From Diprion similis (lineage: Eukaryota; Arthropoda; Insecta; Hymenoptera; Diprionidae): 64,000 nucleotides of DNA. The number at the start of each line of letters is the position of its first letter. Position 1 is the first letter of the stretch. The translations under genes were made by a program, and so were the position numbers. The DNA lies in the NCBI RefSeq assembly GCF_021155765.1, contig NC_060105.1, positions 8,677,501-8,741,500 of the forward strand. Direction: 5' to 3'. The notes under the pieces are model-generated. The model saw nothing but the letters and a program-made list of their open reading frames with translations, ran no database searches and was not told the DNA's origin. Positions 47,767 through 61,700 of this stretch are shown in pieces.

Positions 47767-50700
47767 TATTCAACGATTTTGTTCACCATGTCGAGTCCTC
47801 ACCGTTCCACACCCCCTCGCGCCTCTGACTCTCTCTCTCTCTTTCTCTCTCTGCGATCTTCCCCTTTATTATTCCACGGCCATTAATCCTGGACCCCAAA
47901 ACGACACCCGGTAGAGTGGTCCGAATTCTTTAAGAGAACAATCCAGGCCTTTCGAATGTGAAATAAGAACGTTGAAATACTTTCGCCAAGTTTATATTGC
48001 CGATAATCGCATCACTCGGACTTTCCCGCCTTGTGGTAATAACGCAGACGTCAAATCTGACCCGTTGCTACGATCCAACGTCTCTCAGCTGGCTTACCAG
48101 ACGCTTTACGACGCGACGGGAGAAACAAATTATCTTGATACAATTCTGAGCTCACGTTCAGCTGCCGGAGTGAATCGTCTTTTGCCTGTTGCTCTTCAAT
48201 CTCACCGAGCAGCATCTACGTCTGCATATATCACCCAACATACGATAGGAAGGAAGGCACGGCAGGTGGTTAGTACAAACAGAGAAAACCACCGCCGAAT
48301 TAGGCACAGAACAAACGTCGAAAGCACAAGGAACTCGATGTTCACGGTGGTGAAATGTCGCATCGATACATCGCAGCGTTGTTGTTGTAGGAATATCGCC
48401 TTTCCACGTGTTTATTTAAATAATATCATCCGTTGCGAAAATGAGAGCGAAACGACAGTCGTTAGAAACGCTGTTCTTCGTACCGTTCCGCGTTTTTTTG
48501 GTTCGACCTGGTCATTAAACGCATCTAAGGAGAGGGTGTTTCGTTTCAACGAATACTCGAAAGTGGCGAGCCTTTATTCTCCTCGTGGTCTCCGCGGAGC
48601 TGTCGACGTTGCTACAACGACCCTTCGGAAGTGTCCGGATTATTTCCGGCACTCGAGGGTAACTAACAATAACTTTCTTTTCCTTTATCAAAACTGCTTG
48701 TAAATTTTGCGATACTTTTTTTCACCGAGTCACCGCAGCTGTTCTTTCGTCGTCGCGTTTCCAGCTAATATTCGCACTGCCGTAGCCTCACAGGCACAGC
48801 TGTTCGACGGAATACTCCTCATCGATGGTGATAATTTATTGATAGATTATTTATTCGTATTTTCTTTTGTCGCTCGAGACGGGACTGAGAATTTATATTA
48901 AGCCGTCTCGTCTCCGGTTTTCCTCTTACTTATTATCCTCTGGACTTTCGGAGATGTGAGTAACCCTCGATCTGCAATCCCTCGTCCTGGTACTTTGGGA
49001 AATCGAAATTCGTACTCTTCGAAAAACCGGCGCATCGCGGTTCAACATCGTGCGACGTTGTAACGAATCGTGAAATCGCAGATTTCATTGCGTCGCTTAT
49101 AACGACGACGTTAACGCAGCTCTCGTCCGCACTGCGATTACTCTCGCAATGTTGCATTGTCGTCTCGTCGTTGTTGCGGATGTATAATAATCATAGGTCT
49201 TTCACCAAGGGTCAACCTGCTCGGGGGTTACATCGGAGAAAACGAATAAAACTCGACGACTCGACTCGTTTCACCCTCTTTCATTGAACGGGTTTCTCTC
49301 CTCGCCTCGGTATAAACGCGATGACGTCGTCGTCGCACCGAATCGCGTGTGCGTTTTTGCCACGGTTAATAATCAACGCTCCGGCCCGTCGACGACCCGG
49401 GACAAACGACGCGAGGACGTATACTGAGTGCCGAGTGACGCGATCGCGCAGGGGTGCGCAGGGGTGCGCAGGGGTGCGCAGGGGTGCGCAGGGGTGTTTC
49501 GGGGTCTGCGGCGCCGATGGGGTCGCGGCACTCCCATAGCCATCAGGGGACGGCCGACGCTCTTGGTTGTAGGTTTAGGGTGGCTGTAGGCCGGAGGCTC
49601 GAGGCTGGAAGCTGGAAGCCGAAAGCTGGAGCTTGCGAAGGGTGAGAGAGCTGCCACCCCCCGCCGCTTCGATCGAGGGCGGCGCACTCTTCGCAGCTTC
49701 GCTTCGCCTCCACGCTTCGTCTGTCTCTTCGTCTCTTCGTTTCTTCGTCTACCCTTCACCTTATTTACCACGAGGCTGAAGTCGGTAACGTAACTTCGTA
49801 AATCGAACCTTGGAAGATGAATTTTAGAGACGTGTTGAATTTGCAAAATTCAAGTTTTTTCATGCGTGGTGTGAAAATGGTTTTCAGAAATTTCAGGCGA
49901 TCATATAAAGATGATTAATAAATAAAATGCTTCTCCGAAGATACGTCGTTACGATAACGTTATGCCCTTGGATATCTAGTCTAGTTATAGCTGTTCAATT
50001 TGATACATTTTTCAGGCAGCTTTTTATAGGGTTTTAGGTGTACCTACTCCTAAACTCGTGCGAGTGGGGATTAGTTTGTTTAGGTCAAAACTGGGATGTG
50101 AAGACTGAAGCTCGATTTAGATCGTTGCTCGTTGATCGGGTGCGTGTCGAAAAGTTTAACTTTCAAACAGGCAAAAACTATTTAATCCGTCTACGAATTA
50201 GACTCATTTAGGACTAGGCCATTTTACTTTTTGACCCTCTGACCTTATTGCTGATCAGGAATGGATGACCGCTGTGGGAAAAATTTACAAACGCCTATTT
50301 TTGTTGCAACAAAAAAAAAATTACTCTGTTTTTGTTTAATAATCAGCTGTTCGTGGTCCTGATTTCGATTATTCCAACCGTTCTTTAACTCGCTAAAAAA
50401 AAGCTAATATCCCCTGAAAAGACACTTTGGCAAAATCTGTTTCATCGTAATTATTGCCGAAACGAATTGCGTTCGTTTTTTTATTGAAATTTTCCAGCTT
50501 TTTCTTTTTTTCAATCAGAATTTAACCATTTTCCTGCGATGATGGTCTCACCAATAATTTGTTCCGTATTCATCGAATTATAAATCAACGTAAAACCGCA
50601 TCTTGGAAATTTTCGACATTCGAATTGTTTTTCCGAAAAATTGCAAAATCATTATCTCTAAAATTAATCCGGCTAACTGAGCGTTATTATAAGTCTTATT

Positions 50701-51411
50701 CAAGCATGATTAAGCTGGCTTATTCCAATTTTCGCAATATCATCTTAAAGCTCGGTTCGCGAGAATTAAGAGTTCATTAAATCGAACTTAAATTATAATA
50801 TTTTCATATATCTGGAAGTTGCGTTTTGGTACTTTCCGACTAAAGAATCGTCTAATCTTACACATTACATTCATATCTAAATTACTTACGTTGCAAATTG
50901 CGCTGTGCAGTATATTACGCAGGATATTACTTCATCATCCTGCTGCAACTCTACCTCAATTTTTTTCCACGGATAAAATTGTTCATCCTTCACTCGGTCG
51001 GTTGGTCCAGAGACCACCTTTATTTTACATTTTTGTGTAATATAAGCTCATGCACTTCGTCCTTGAAATTAAACGACGCACAATACTTATTCTTGATTTA
51101 CTCATAGAATGCTGAATTTGCTATACGATGCTGTAACAACTTTCTGCTAGACGTTGATTAAATCTTATCACAAGACCGCGAGCCGGCCGACTTATTCGAG
51201 GATGTTTGGCTCTCTACACATTATAATATACCCACAGTAGTATGTAATTCGATATGTTTTCCTCGAGGGATGAATTCCCTCGGGGATAAATCACGAGCCA
51301 GGAACATGTTCGAATGTGTACATTACACTCGTGTGTTCAACGGATGACATTTTTCTCCCGATGAGCAGCGAGAGAATAAAGACACGAATGATACGGTTTG
51401 GCGTGAAGGTA

Positions 51412-51442
<31 letters not shown>

Positions 51443-52069
51443 ATACGCGTTATATTTACCGTCGTCCGTAAAAAGTCTCACTCTGGTAAAATTAAAATAT
51501 GGGATACTGCGCACGAGCGAACGTCGGTTTGCTTATATTATAGATCCACGATCTAAATGGATCGAGAATGTGAGCGATCCGTTTAGCAAAGCTTCGCATT
51601 ATCGAAACTATCTATATCCTGTATCATGTAACACTAACTCCTGGAAATCAGGGAATTAATTGATGATGAATAATGAAGATATCGCATGAAGAGAGATTCT
51701 CAGAGGGAGGACGCGTCATTCTTAAACGAAAACTTTACTTTCGGGATAATAAGGCGATTGTAATGATCAATCATCCTCCGAAACAACTTGTCACTGTGTA
51801 CCTATGTATACTCCATCCTCCAGAGACTTGACAAAACGTTTTACGAGGGTCCTCATTTGTCCTCTGCCGACTACAGAGTAAACGATGAATAATATATTTT
51901 TCTAATTTCAGTCTGAAAGTGTAAGTAGGTTTGTACGAATATTAATAGGTTCCGCACAGCTCAGCTTTCTCTCTAATGTTTATTTACCCCGTCAAATTTC
52001 TTCTTTAACCCTTCGAGTTACACGTTATTTTGCCGAGTCCACTTGTTTTATAAGATAGTATTCTGTGGT
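47767..52069. other. upstream region of the His-rich gene and intergenic DNA
   Basis: From about 47770 to 49750 the DNA is clearly more GC- and CpG-rich than elsewhere, consistent with the promoter and 5' exons of the His-rich gene. A 10-bp tandem repeat lies at 49446-49496. A 243-codon open frame on the + strand (47972-48703) starts with TTG and has its first ATG at 48338. A TA repeat lies at about 51410-51430. I see no supported gene. Confidence 0.45.
49446..49496. repeat. 10-bp tandem repeat, about five copies
   Basis: GCGCA is followed by four exact GGGGTGCGCA units and a final GGGGTG. It sits in the CpG-rich block upstream of the His-rich gene. Confidence 0.9.
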
Positions 52070-52595
52070 TTTTCGGGGCGCTGATTACTGATCTGAAATG
52101 AAATTCCAATAATTCCAAATGGCGGATCGAATATGATCGACGAGAATTTCAAACTTCATCGAAAATTTTTTCCAGGAGTTTTCGGGGTCGCTGATTGAAT
52201 TTAAAAAATCTGATTTCAGAACCGTAATCAGCAACCTCAGAAACCATCTGACAAAGTTTTTTCACCGAATTCGTTAGAATTTGAAATTTTCATCCGCCAT
52301 ATTAGATCTGCCATCGTGAATTTTTTAAATCCAATTTCAGATTCGTAATCAGCGACGCCAAAAATTTATAATTTATGCAAAACATGTGTATACGTGTAAA
52401 GGGGTAACTTTCTCGGAAATGAATTATTCCTTGAATATTCACAATTTTTTTTAATCAAGTTGTTTTTAACAACAATAATTTACATCATATCGCGATAACC
52501 GATCTCTAGTATTGAAATCGTATTGGTGTACCATCGGAAATAGTAAGAAAACCGCAAAGAAATATGTTGAAAAGTTCTCTAAATAAACAAAAAAT
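52070..52595. repeat. dispersed repeat family 2, copy A, with internal foldback
   Basis: 52276-52595 matches 59217-59518 in the same orientation. It also folds back on 52070-52154: CGCTGATTAC.GATCTGAAAT and GGCGGATC pair with GATCCGCC-like and ATTTCAGATTCGTAATCAGCG blocks. A smaller inverted pair, GGTCGCTGATT with AATCAGCAACC, lies at about 52186-52237. Confidence 0.7.
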
Positions 52596-52791
52596 TATTC
52601 CTTTAAGGCAACACTTTGAATTTAGTAATTGAACATTTCATCATTATAACAGTCTTACGAATATTCCTCAGTTTAATTTACTTATTCATTCATACAAGTA
52701 TTGCTAAAAATATTTTACCCCCTGTATAAAGATATCCAGCAGTTTTGCGAATATGCGAATTTCACATTCTTTTCCATGGTAGCATATTGTG

Positions 52792-55700
52792 TTAAGACGG
52801 TTTCGCCTCGACGATGATGTCGACATCTTCCGAATCGTCGGACTGGAAAATATGGGAAAAGTATGGATTTAAGCAAGTTTTCAAGCCTGTACACGTGGTC
52901 TCATTGATAATCTGGGAGACAAGATTTTCTACGCATAACGTATAGCTATAAAAGTCCGCTATTTTTGTCGGGGGAAAAATTTCCAAGTATAAGCCACAAG
53001 AAAAACGAACTACAAGTACAGAATTCGCAATTGATCAAGAGGAAAAGTTTTACGGCCATATCGCCGCGCGCGATATGGTGTAAAAAGAGATTTATATTAC
53101 AAGTTGCTTATTTTGCCGGCGCCTACGGAAGTTTGGCTTGTATAAAAGTAGTCTGCGGATATTTCGAACCGACGAAGGAACGTCGGTGAGACGTTTGATT
53201 CGCGATTCCAAATGTACGTACGTATGTGTGATAGAAAATCCTTTATTTATTCTTTTATTCGCCATTATTATACATCGATGACGCGTTAATCGGTCATATT
53301 TCTTTTTATATAAAATGTCAAGGAGGTTTGAAGGCCTTTTCAGAGATGTCCCGTCACTGGCAATCGCGTTATCATCTCGGGATACCTACTCACGACTGAC
53401 TTGTACAGGGTTCGGGCGAATCGACCGCCAGATATTATACCTATACCTTCTCGACCTCACAACGTGTCAAAAAAAGGAAATTGAATCGCCATCTCGCTGT
53501 TTCCACTCCGTTGGAGGTTTTCCTTCCACCAATCAATCGCAGCCCTTCATATTCACTCAGTTGTATACAGCTATATACGTATCTATCTATATATCTATAG
53601 TCAGGATCCCTGATTTTTACACTGCAAACAGTATTTTTCTTCCTATGTGTCTATGTGCATTTTATAATCTCGCCGATGTCGTTCTTTTCTATTATGATTT
53701 TTTTTTTACCCATTATTGCGAAATTGTAGTTGATCCAACTTTAATCTCATCTTAAAGGGACGCGTCAGTGAAACTTGAAACTTTGTTTGACTGTTGACGT
53801 AAAATTTTAATTGTCATTGTAAATACTGTCTGGTTTAATCGTGTTGAGTATGTTTCTATGGTTTGAAAAATGTGAAATATTTGTATATTTCAATAAGCTT
53901 TTTTGATCACAATTTTTATTCGTAAAAATTTGAAATCATTTGAAAACTGATATATTGTAGCGTAAAGAACAAAAGTTTCTTTTCAATTTGTGGTCTGATT
54001 ACACAAGTTATTTAAGAAAAAAAAAAAAAAAAAAAAAGTTCGTATGAAATACAAAGTGTAATAAGCATGGGAAAATTTACTGTAATAATTATTTCGAAAA
54101 TTAAATTTCACCAGATCAGGATCGCCAGAGTGAGAATATAAAATGCGTATCTGCTGTGTACAAGCATAAAATATAGGTATTCTAACATTGTTATTCCGAA
54201 CACTTTCACAAAAGACTTTCTTAACGGCACTCACGTTTTGTTCTCTATCCTATCAAAACAGGTTTGGTTCTGTTTCTAATTTGTAGAAGAAAAAATATGG
54301 CACAGAACTTTTGAAAGATCACTAATTTCTTATATTCTTTGAACCAGTATCAAGCAACTTGCTGGATACAGTCAAACCAAACAGGCAGGAAATATTTATA
54401 TCTTGATGCTTTGTCGGTCCTTAAAAAATTTCATGTCAATCGAAAAAGTTTCAACACTGCGTCCCCTTTAAAAGGAAGAGAAAATAGTGCTTATAACAGC
54501 CAAATAATTGTTATATAAAAATTCCGTTGATATTTAACTGTCTTTATAGACTCTTGTGCGAATCGCACAGATCGTTTGATTTATATTCTCACCTCTGAGA
54601 GAGGCGTTGCTGTTCGTTGAGACGAGATGTAGTCACGGCGATGTTTCTCGGGGAACGATATCGTTTCCGGATGAACGAATCCCGAACCTTCCGATCCTTG
54701 GATTCCAAGGAACAGCCACGTTGTTAAAACAAAAGGCACCGAAAGGACTGGTAACCCAATCTGAAGATGACGGTGACGATTTATTATTTTTCGAGGTAAG
54801 AAGAGCGGCATAATACGCGTTTTTCTCTTCTCTTAAAAAAGTTTCTCGGTTTTAATCCAACGTCTGCTACTGCGCAAGGTTCACCTTTCAATCTGGGCAT
54901 ATAATGCATTATTTATAAGCTGCAGGTACGTAGATTTTTAAAGGGTGCCTCCAAGGAACTGAATTTAATTTTAAGCCGAACTTAAGACTTTTCTATATAT
55001 GTACACAATGAAACTGGGAGTGTGAATAACGAAACAGAAACGTTGCTTCTCTGATCAGAAATAAGGCTGCAGACTCCGAGATTATTACTCTTCCGTGTAT
55101 TCTAGCTGCTTCTAGTTTACTATGTATTTTCTGCAATTCGCGCACCGGAAAATCGGTCTCAAAGATCTTTCTTGCAAGTGTGTTCATATTTTATGCACTC
55201 CTATAAGTTCAATTTCCGTCGTTATAGCCTGCGTTAAATATTCATTAAATAAGAAAAACCGAAGATGAGAATACAAAGAAAAAGTACTTCTTGTCGCACT
55301 GCGGGAGGTTGGTTGGATACAATTTTTAATTATAAATAAAACTGGGAAAGACTTTACGTATCAGAGACTTTATGATCAGAAGGGGCAACTGCGTGCGCCT
55401 TCCATTCTTCAAGATTAAAACCTTACTTATTCAGCCCCATTCGCGCCACGAACACAGGCTTCATTTGGCCCTGTAAATTTTTCACGACAATGATCGTGCT
55501 GCGTTTGAAAAAAGAAATGAAATTTATAACGATCAAGCTTCAAAATTTGGAAACTTTATTGCGATCATTGAATTTTAATAATTCGATATTTTCTTATCAT
55601 CAATCAGAACATCATTCGATAAAAGAAGAAATGCAAAAAGTGCGTCTTTTTCTGGATTTTTTCAGTCGAAATTCACGACGTTAATTTGATACCCGCTCAC

Positions 55701-58700
55701 CTTGGCGAACAGTGGAGTAAAGACGCTTTGAAGAATCGTTGCAAACATGCCGGCAAAAACAGCAGCGATTGTAGTTTGAAAGTTAAGGACAAAGAAGAGG
55801 CCACCTAGGCTACTGGTTGTCAGAAGTCCGTTGTAACCCCAGGATCCCGAGTAAACCTCTTCGATGGGGACGTCGAGGGCCAGGCCTGAAAGAATATCAA
55901 CTGACGTCACAAATCACGCTGGAGTCCTCGTCTTACATTAATCTTACGTATTATTGGTAAGAAAAATTCATCGACACAAAAATTCTTCTTTTGGAATGTT
56001 CATCTTTTATTTATCAATCTTATTACCGTCTGAATCGAAAGTTGGAAAAATAGATGAATCATTTTTTAATGAAACTAACACTGAAATGTTTTTTTAACGA
56101 ATAGACAAACTTCGGCATCAGTTTCATTCAAACCCATCAAGCGCGTCAAGAAATCACCTCCTTGGGTGTCCATCTTTAAGGGTCGTTTTCACCCCTCTAA
56201 ACCGTTTTTTCGCATATAAAAAAAATACGTGTCTCTTAGTTTTCAATGTTCTATAACATATATGAGTCTCAACGAGATCAGAGATTCATTTTTACGTCTA
56301 CAATACAGTAGGGGTGTTATTTCATTCGTGTTCACAATCGTGGGCGCAAATGACAACGCTTGAGATTTCTCGGTTGGTTTTTTCACACCCCTTTGTCAAA
56401 AGAAACAATGTATGTGAAAAGTGCAGCCACTTGGCGGGGAAAACGTCTGACTGGCACGGGATTTCACTACTGGGACACACAGACCAACAGCAAGTAGTTG
56501 GAGTCTGCTTTAGTCAGATTCATCGAGTCGTCGAAGGCGTAAATGAAAAGGAGAATTAAAAAAGGCTGGAATTGTGACGTTTTGGTATTTACAGCCTTTT
56601 TTTTTACTCTCCGATTCAATTATGCATCGAGATTCCACGTCGACGACACGCTCTTCACCTTAAGCTTATCAATTTCAATAAATTCTACATAGTATAAAGA
56701 ACTTTATTTCTTCTTATTGGGTTTCATTTCGTGAATTGTCATCTTCTTTCTTCCATATTTCGTATCGGATTGAAACTTGGTTATGGTTCAAAAATGTATT
56801 GTGTAACTGGAAATTGTTTAAGTCTGAATGTTAAATCTGTCGAACTGACAGTAAGATGTTACAGTTCGTTAATTACCGAGATTTTCCGATACAATTACAT
56901 ACAAGATACGATGATGCGAATTATTGTGTTCGGAAAAATTTTTAAATTCATCTCCGAAATTTTTTAATTTCTTTACATGTTCTATAAATTTTTGCGAAAT
57001 CTCGAATACAATTTTCTCAAGGATTGTAGGGAGAATTGAAATGTGTATAATAGCTATATCGTTACTACATTTCATACTGATGTGGACTCCTGTGTAGTTT
57101 CAAAGGAAATTCTCTTTTGGTTAAAATATAAGAATTCCGCGAGCGGCAAACGTTTGAAAGAGCGATAAAACAGGACGGAAATATTGCTCAACTAGAGAGA
57201 AGCTGTATAACTTTGGTACAGAGCGTATACTTGAGTTACACGAAAAATCGATAACTATGATTAAGAAAAAAGTAGCGCACTACTCAGGCAGGGAACGTTG
57301 TATGAATTTTATATTATTCTTTTCCGACGAACAGCGCCGAGTTAGAGTTTGTTTTCATATTTTGGGATTCGAGCAACAGTCTTCTTCTTCTTCTTCTTCT
57401 TCTTCTTCATCATCTTCTTCTTCTCAGACGCATACATATCATCTATAATAAATGACTTGGAACATAAAAGAATTGCCAAGTATTTCTTGTTTCCATACAA
57501 TGCAGACGCGTTTACGAACCCGTAAGAGAGCCAACCATTGCTCCGGTGAAAGAAAATGCTGCCGTTATCGGTGAGTAGGTCAAGATGGCGAGATAAATTA
57601 TTGAAGATACTGCCACGTTGTCCGCGGTGTAAACCTGGCCGGAAGAGGTCAGCATACCGCGAAATACCTGCAGGCACCGATTGTTATTATTATTTATTGA
57701 AGAAAAAGCCGTGAGAGGGGAAAAAAAAAAAAAGATTTTTCAAATTTTCGTCAGTTTTGAGAAAGGTTTTGACACCCCCTTGGCCGAGGGTCGTTGCAGA
57801 CGGACATAAAATAAACACGCGAGAAAGCTTTTCACCTATTTTACCCGGCTGCTTTCGGTGATCTCGTTCTACCCGGCATCAGTTTAAATTAATACTTTAT
57901 GTCTGCCAGTTGAGGAGACGGATGGAAAAGAGGGATAACGCGATAATCCGTTCTCGAGATGAAACAGAAAAACCCGGCCACGTGCTTTCGGTATCTTGAA
58001 CGTCGGTGAAATCTTGCAGCAAGCTTTTCAGCAATGTGCTGAAATTGTTTAACCAATCGATTCGCGAAGAAGGTTTATGAAAATTGAAATTCTGAATCGT
58101 ACAATTATTTATAATATCGCGGTTTATGTGGATCGTCATATTTGTCAATTATTATTCATAAAGAAGTATAATATCGTATAACTAATTTGTTTCGTATATT
58201 AAGATTTTCATGCTAAACGTGACTTTGAAATAAAATGACAAGTGGATTTTATTCATTTTCTCTGAACTAGACACCCCGTATTGCGTTTAACGTTTTATTG
58301 TGAAATCCCCTTCATTTATGCAACGCGTAGGCGGAGTAAAGAGGGAATTTTTTAGCGAATCTCCTGAAAAAGAGTATAAGTCAATTTAGTCCCCTTTTCC
58401 TTTCACCCACTCAATTCATGTTGGTAGATACACGTAATTGTACGGCATGAAGCTCATCTCCGTTAATTTTACTGTGAAAAGCTCTCACTGATAATGCGTC
58501 GACGCGTTATGAATAATTATATCATCTCTTAGCATAAAATTGGCCGAATCACATCAATATCAATCACTAAACCTCTCGCTTTGTCAGAAATTAAAAATTT
58601 CCAATTGCATCTCGTGTTATCATCTTGATTATTATTTCAACCACACTTACCATTCCCCAGTTCACGTGGTCATCGCTGTTATTTAAAACACTTGCTTCGG

Positions 58701-61700
58701 TATAATTTTCAGGAAATAAATCAGGTGTCGAAGTTCCGTGCACCTGAAAAGACATAAAATCTAACGTTTTGATTAGACACTTAAAAAATGGCTACATATC
58801 ACTCAGAAATGTCTAGTCATTGTTTCATCATAGTTTGTTTAGCGACACTCAAAACGGCTTGACGGCTAAAATGTTGGCACAGTTTAAAAGCGTCTTTAAA
58901 CGTTCGGTGAATATCGACACATGGAATCGTCCTGGCAGTCATTCCCTTGTCGAAAGTGACGAAAGCTGGTCGTACGCGAATTGTTTTGGCAGTACGATAA
59001 ATCACGGAAACCCGATACATTACTGAATATCGGGCCAATTTCACGGTGAACAAGTTTTCAGATGTTTAGGGTTCGTGGCTTTAAGTTACAGTGGAAGCAA
59101 ACTAAACAGGGAAATTCCAGGACTTCGAGGCGAGTATATGAAAGTGTCCACATTGTTTAAAGTTTCAAAGAGTTCTCTGTACATAATACCGTTTGCAAAA
59201 TTTTCAGACGATAGACAGAATTTGAAATTTTCGTCCGCCATATTAGATCCGTGATCTTGAATTTTTTAAAACCAATTTCAGATTCGTAATCAGCAACTTC
59301 AAAAACTTGTTTAGAGGATTAACTTTGTCAGAAATGAATTATTGATGAAATTTTCACGATTCTTTTCAATCAAATTTTTTCTAACAATAATAATTTACGT
59401 TATATCGCAATAATTACTCCTAAGTATCGATAATCTGTTAATATACTATCCGAAATAGCAAAAAACCGCAAAGAAATATGTTGAAAAGTTCTCTAAATAT
59501 ACAAAAAAAAAAAAAAAACGGATATAAAATAGGCGGTAAGAATACTTACAACTATGACCCAATGGGATAAAGATTTCAAACCTGGGTCGAAGTTACAGTT
59601 ACAGTCACAAGTGATGGGCAGTTACCTCGGCAGTCGTGTTTTCAGCCACTGGTGAAATGTTGCTACCTCTTGAGGCGAGGGTAAATATGAATATAACTTG
59701 AACAACGTTGCACGGTGCCGACAAACAGGGAAGTTTTCCACTTTCGAGAGCTCGAGCCAAGTAGACACTAAACAAAATCGACGTTTTTTGTCACGCATCT
59801 TTGTCTTGTTCAGGAAAGAGAAAATCGCTCAACGTTTTTTTCTTTTTTTTTTTTTTTTACTTTGTCAACAAAGAAAATGAGAAAAATTTCGGTATCCAGT
59901 TTCTTACCTGAAAATCAACGCCACGAATAAATATGAGAATAGCCGACCGTCGAATGAATCGAAGACGTCAGGCCTCGATGTATACGTCAATGAGCCACAG
60001 AGAATAGGGTTGAAGACTGTCAAACCGTTCTCAAGCTGAGATCGCGGCTCGTCCGCAATTAACTGTGTGAAGGTAACAGGTTTATTGCAATAGATTTAAG
60101 GCAATTTTGAGAGACCGTAAGGTTGGAAGTGAATTTGACTTTTCTCAAAAGTCGTCAGGGGATTCGAGTGATTTGAAATTATTTTAAATAATTTTGTGAT
60201 GTTTTATGAACGATGGAATGTTTTCACATTGCTTAGTGCAGGGACAAGAAGTCGAAAATTGAGATCACGTATCTCATTGACCGACAGGCGCAATTTCACG
60301 CTGTCAATCGATTTTAAGTGACCTAATGACTTCAACGTACAGTCGGACAACTTGATTGATGGATTTCAAGGATTTGTACAATCTTGTCACGAAGAAACAC
60401 ACAAGCAATTATTCAAGAAAGAAGGCAAACAAAATTAAATGAAATACCATTACATCGTCATGACAATAAGAAAATACACTTACCATTGATAACGACAGAC
60501 CTATTATTCCAGCGCAAATAGCCATCAACATCATTCCAGGTATGAAGAATGCAAATGCACCAGCTATGAGCAATCCGCTGATTGGATTGTTGGCAAAAAC
60601 CACCTATAGCAGTTTTAATTAGCGATGCGTCACTTCATAGACATACAATAGTTATTATTAAAATAACTAAATTTATTGCACATTAGTATATGAATTATTT
60701 ACGAAGTGAAGATTATAATCTTTGTATTAAACGTGAGTACGATTAATAAATTAATATTATTGTCGTTTTGACAATTGATTAATTATTAATGTTAGCACGT
60801 GTGCTAAGCTATTTCAATTCACTTGTTCAACACTTGGAAATTTGCGTTTTAAATCTAACGTAAAACAATGTGAAACAGACTAATTACTCAAAAAATGTTT
60901 AACGATCATTTTTCAACAGTTACCTAACGGATATATATCAAATTGCAAACCAGCAATTATTCGATTTTGCCAAAAAAACCAAGCAGGTCGTGCAGTTTTT
61001 ATCGCTAAATATAAAATACGTGTCTTTGTATACAAAAAATCACGGATGAACGGATTGTTTATACGATGAAATCATACTTGATGTATATACGTATACCAAT
61101 GGGTGAGTGGAAACGGCTGCTGCTTCAAGAACAAACATCCGTCAAGTATACATACGGAGAACCTTAGATACCACATGTATATATGTGTATCATGTATAAA
61201 TATATATATACACATATGTAAATAGTGGCATCGATCATAATTGTCTGAGAATATCAACTGTGCTCGATACCTACTTCTGAAGGAGATAGGTACTATCGAC
61301 ATTCAGTCAAGGCCGAGAGTTGACGGTTTCGCTCTGCCCGAACACAATTTCCACATGGTGAAGAGGAGAATTAGAAATTCTGAATCAGAATCGATTTTAA
61401 TACCGTCAACGGTGTCACAAGAGCAACGACGATTTTGCATACGTCAACGGAATTTATCAGGAACAGAAGAAATTATTCAATCGAATAAATAAACAAATTA
61501 CGTTTAATTCAAGTAGAAATGTTTTCACAAAATCATCAATTTCCAGAAGGATTTGTATCAATTAAACTCACGAGATGGAAAATGTATCGGATTAAAATGA
61601 AAAAATTAGTTAAGGTCTAACAGGTTTTGTTGCAGTTATTTATAATCAGAAAAAACAAATATTAGGAATTGTTTCAAAATTTATAAACGACGATTACGAT

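Noticed and set aside
49373-49846. 157-codon open frame on the - strand
   Set aside because: Arg/Pro-rich translation of a CpG-rich block and the 10-bp repeat, without homology or splice context.
53315-53755. 146-codon + strand open frame in the last urea transporter intron
   Set aside because: AT-rich, Tyr/Ile/Phe-heavy peptide with no recognised motif. Probably chance.
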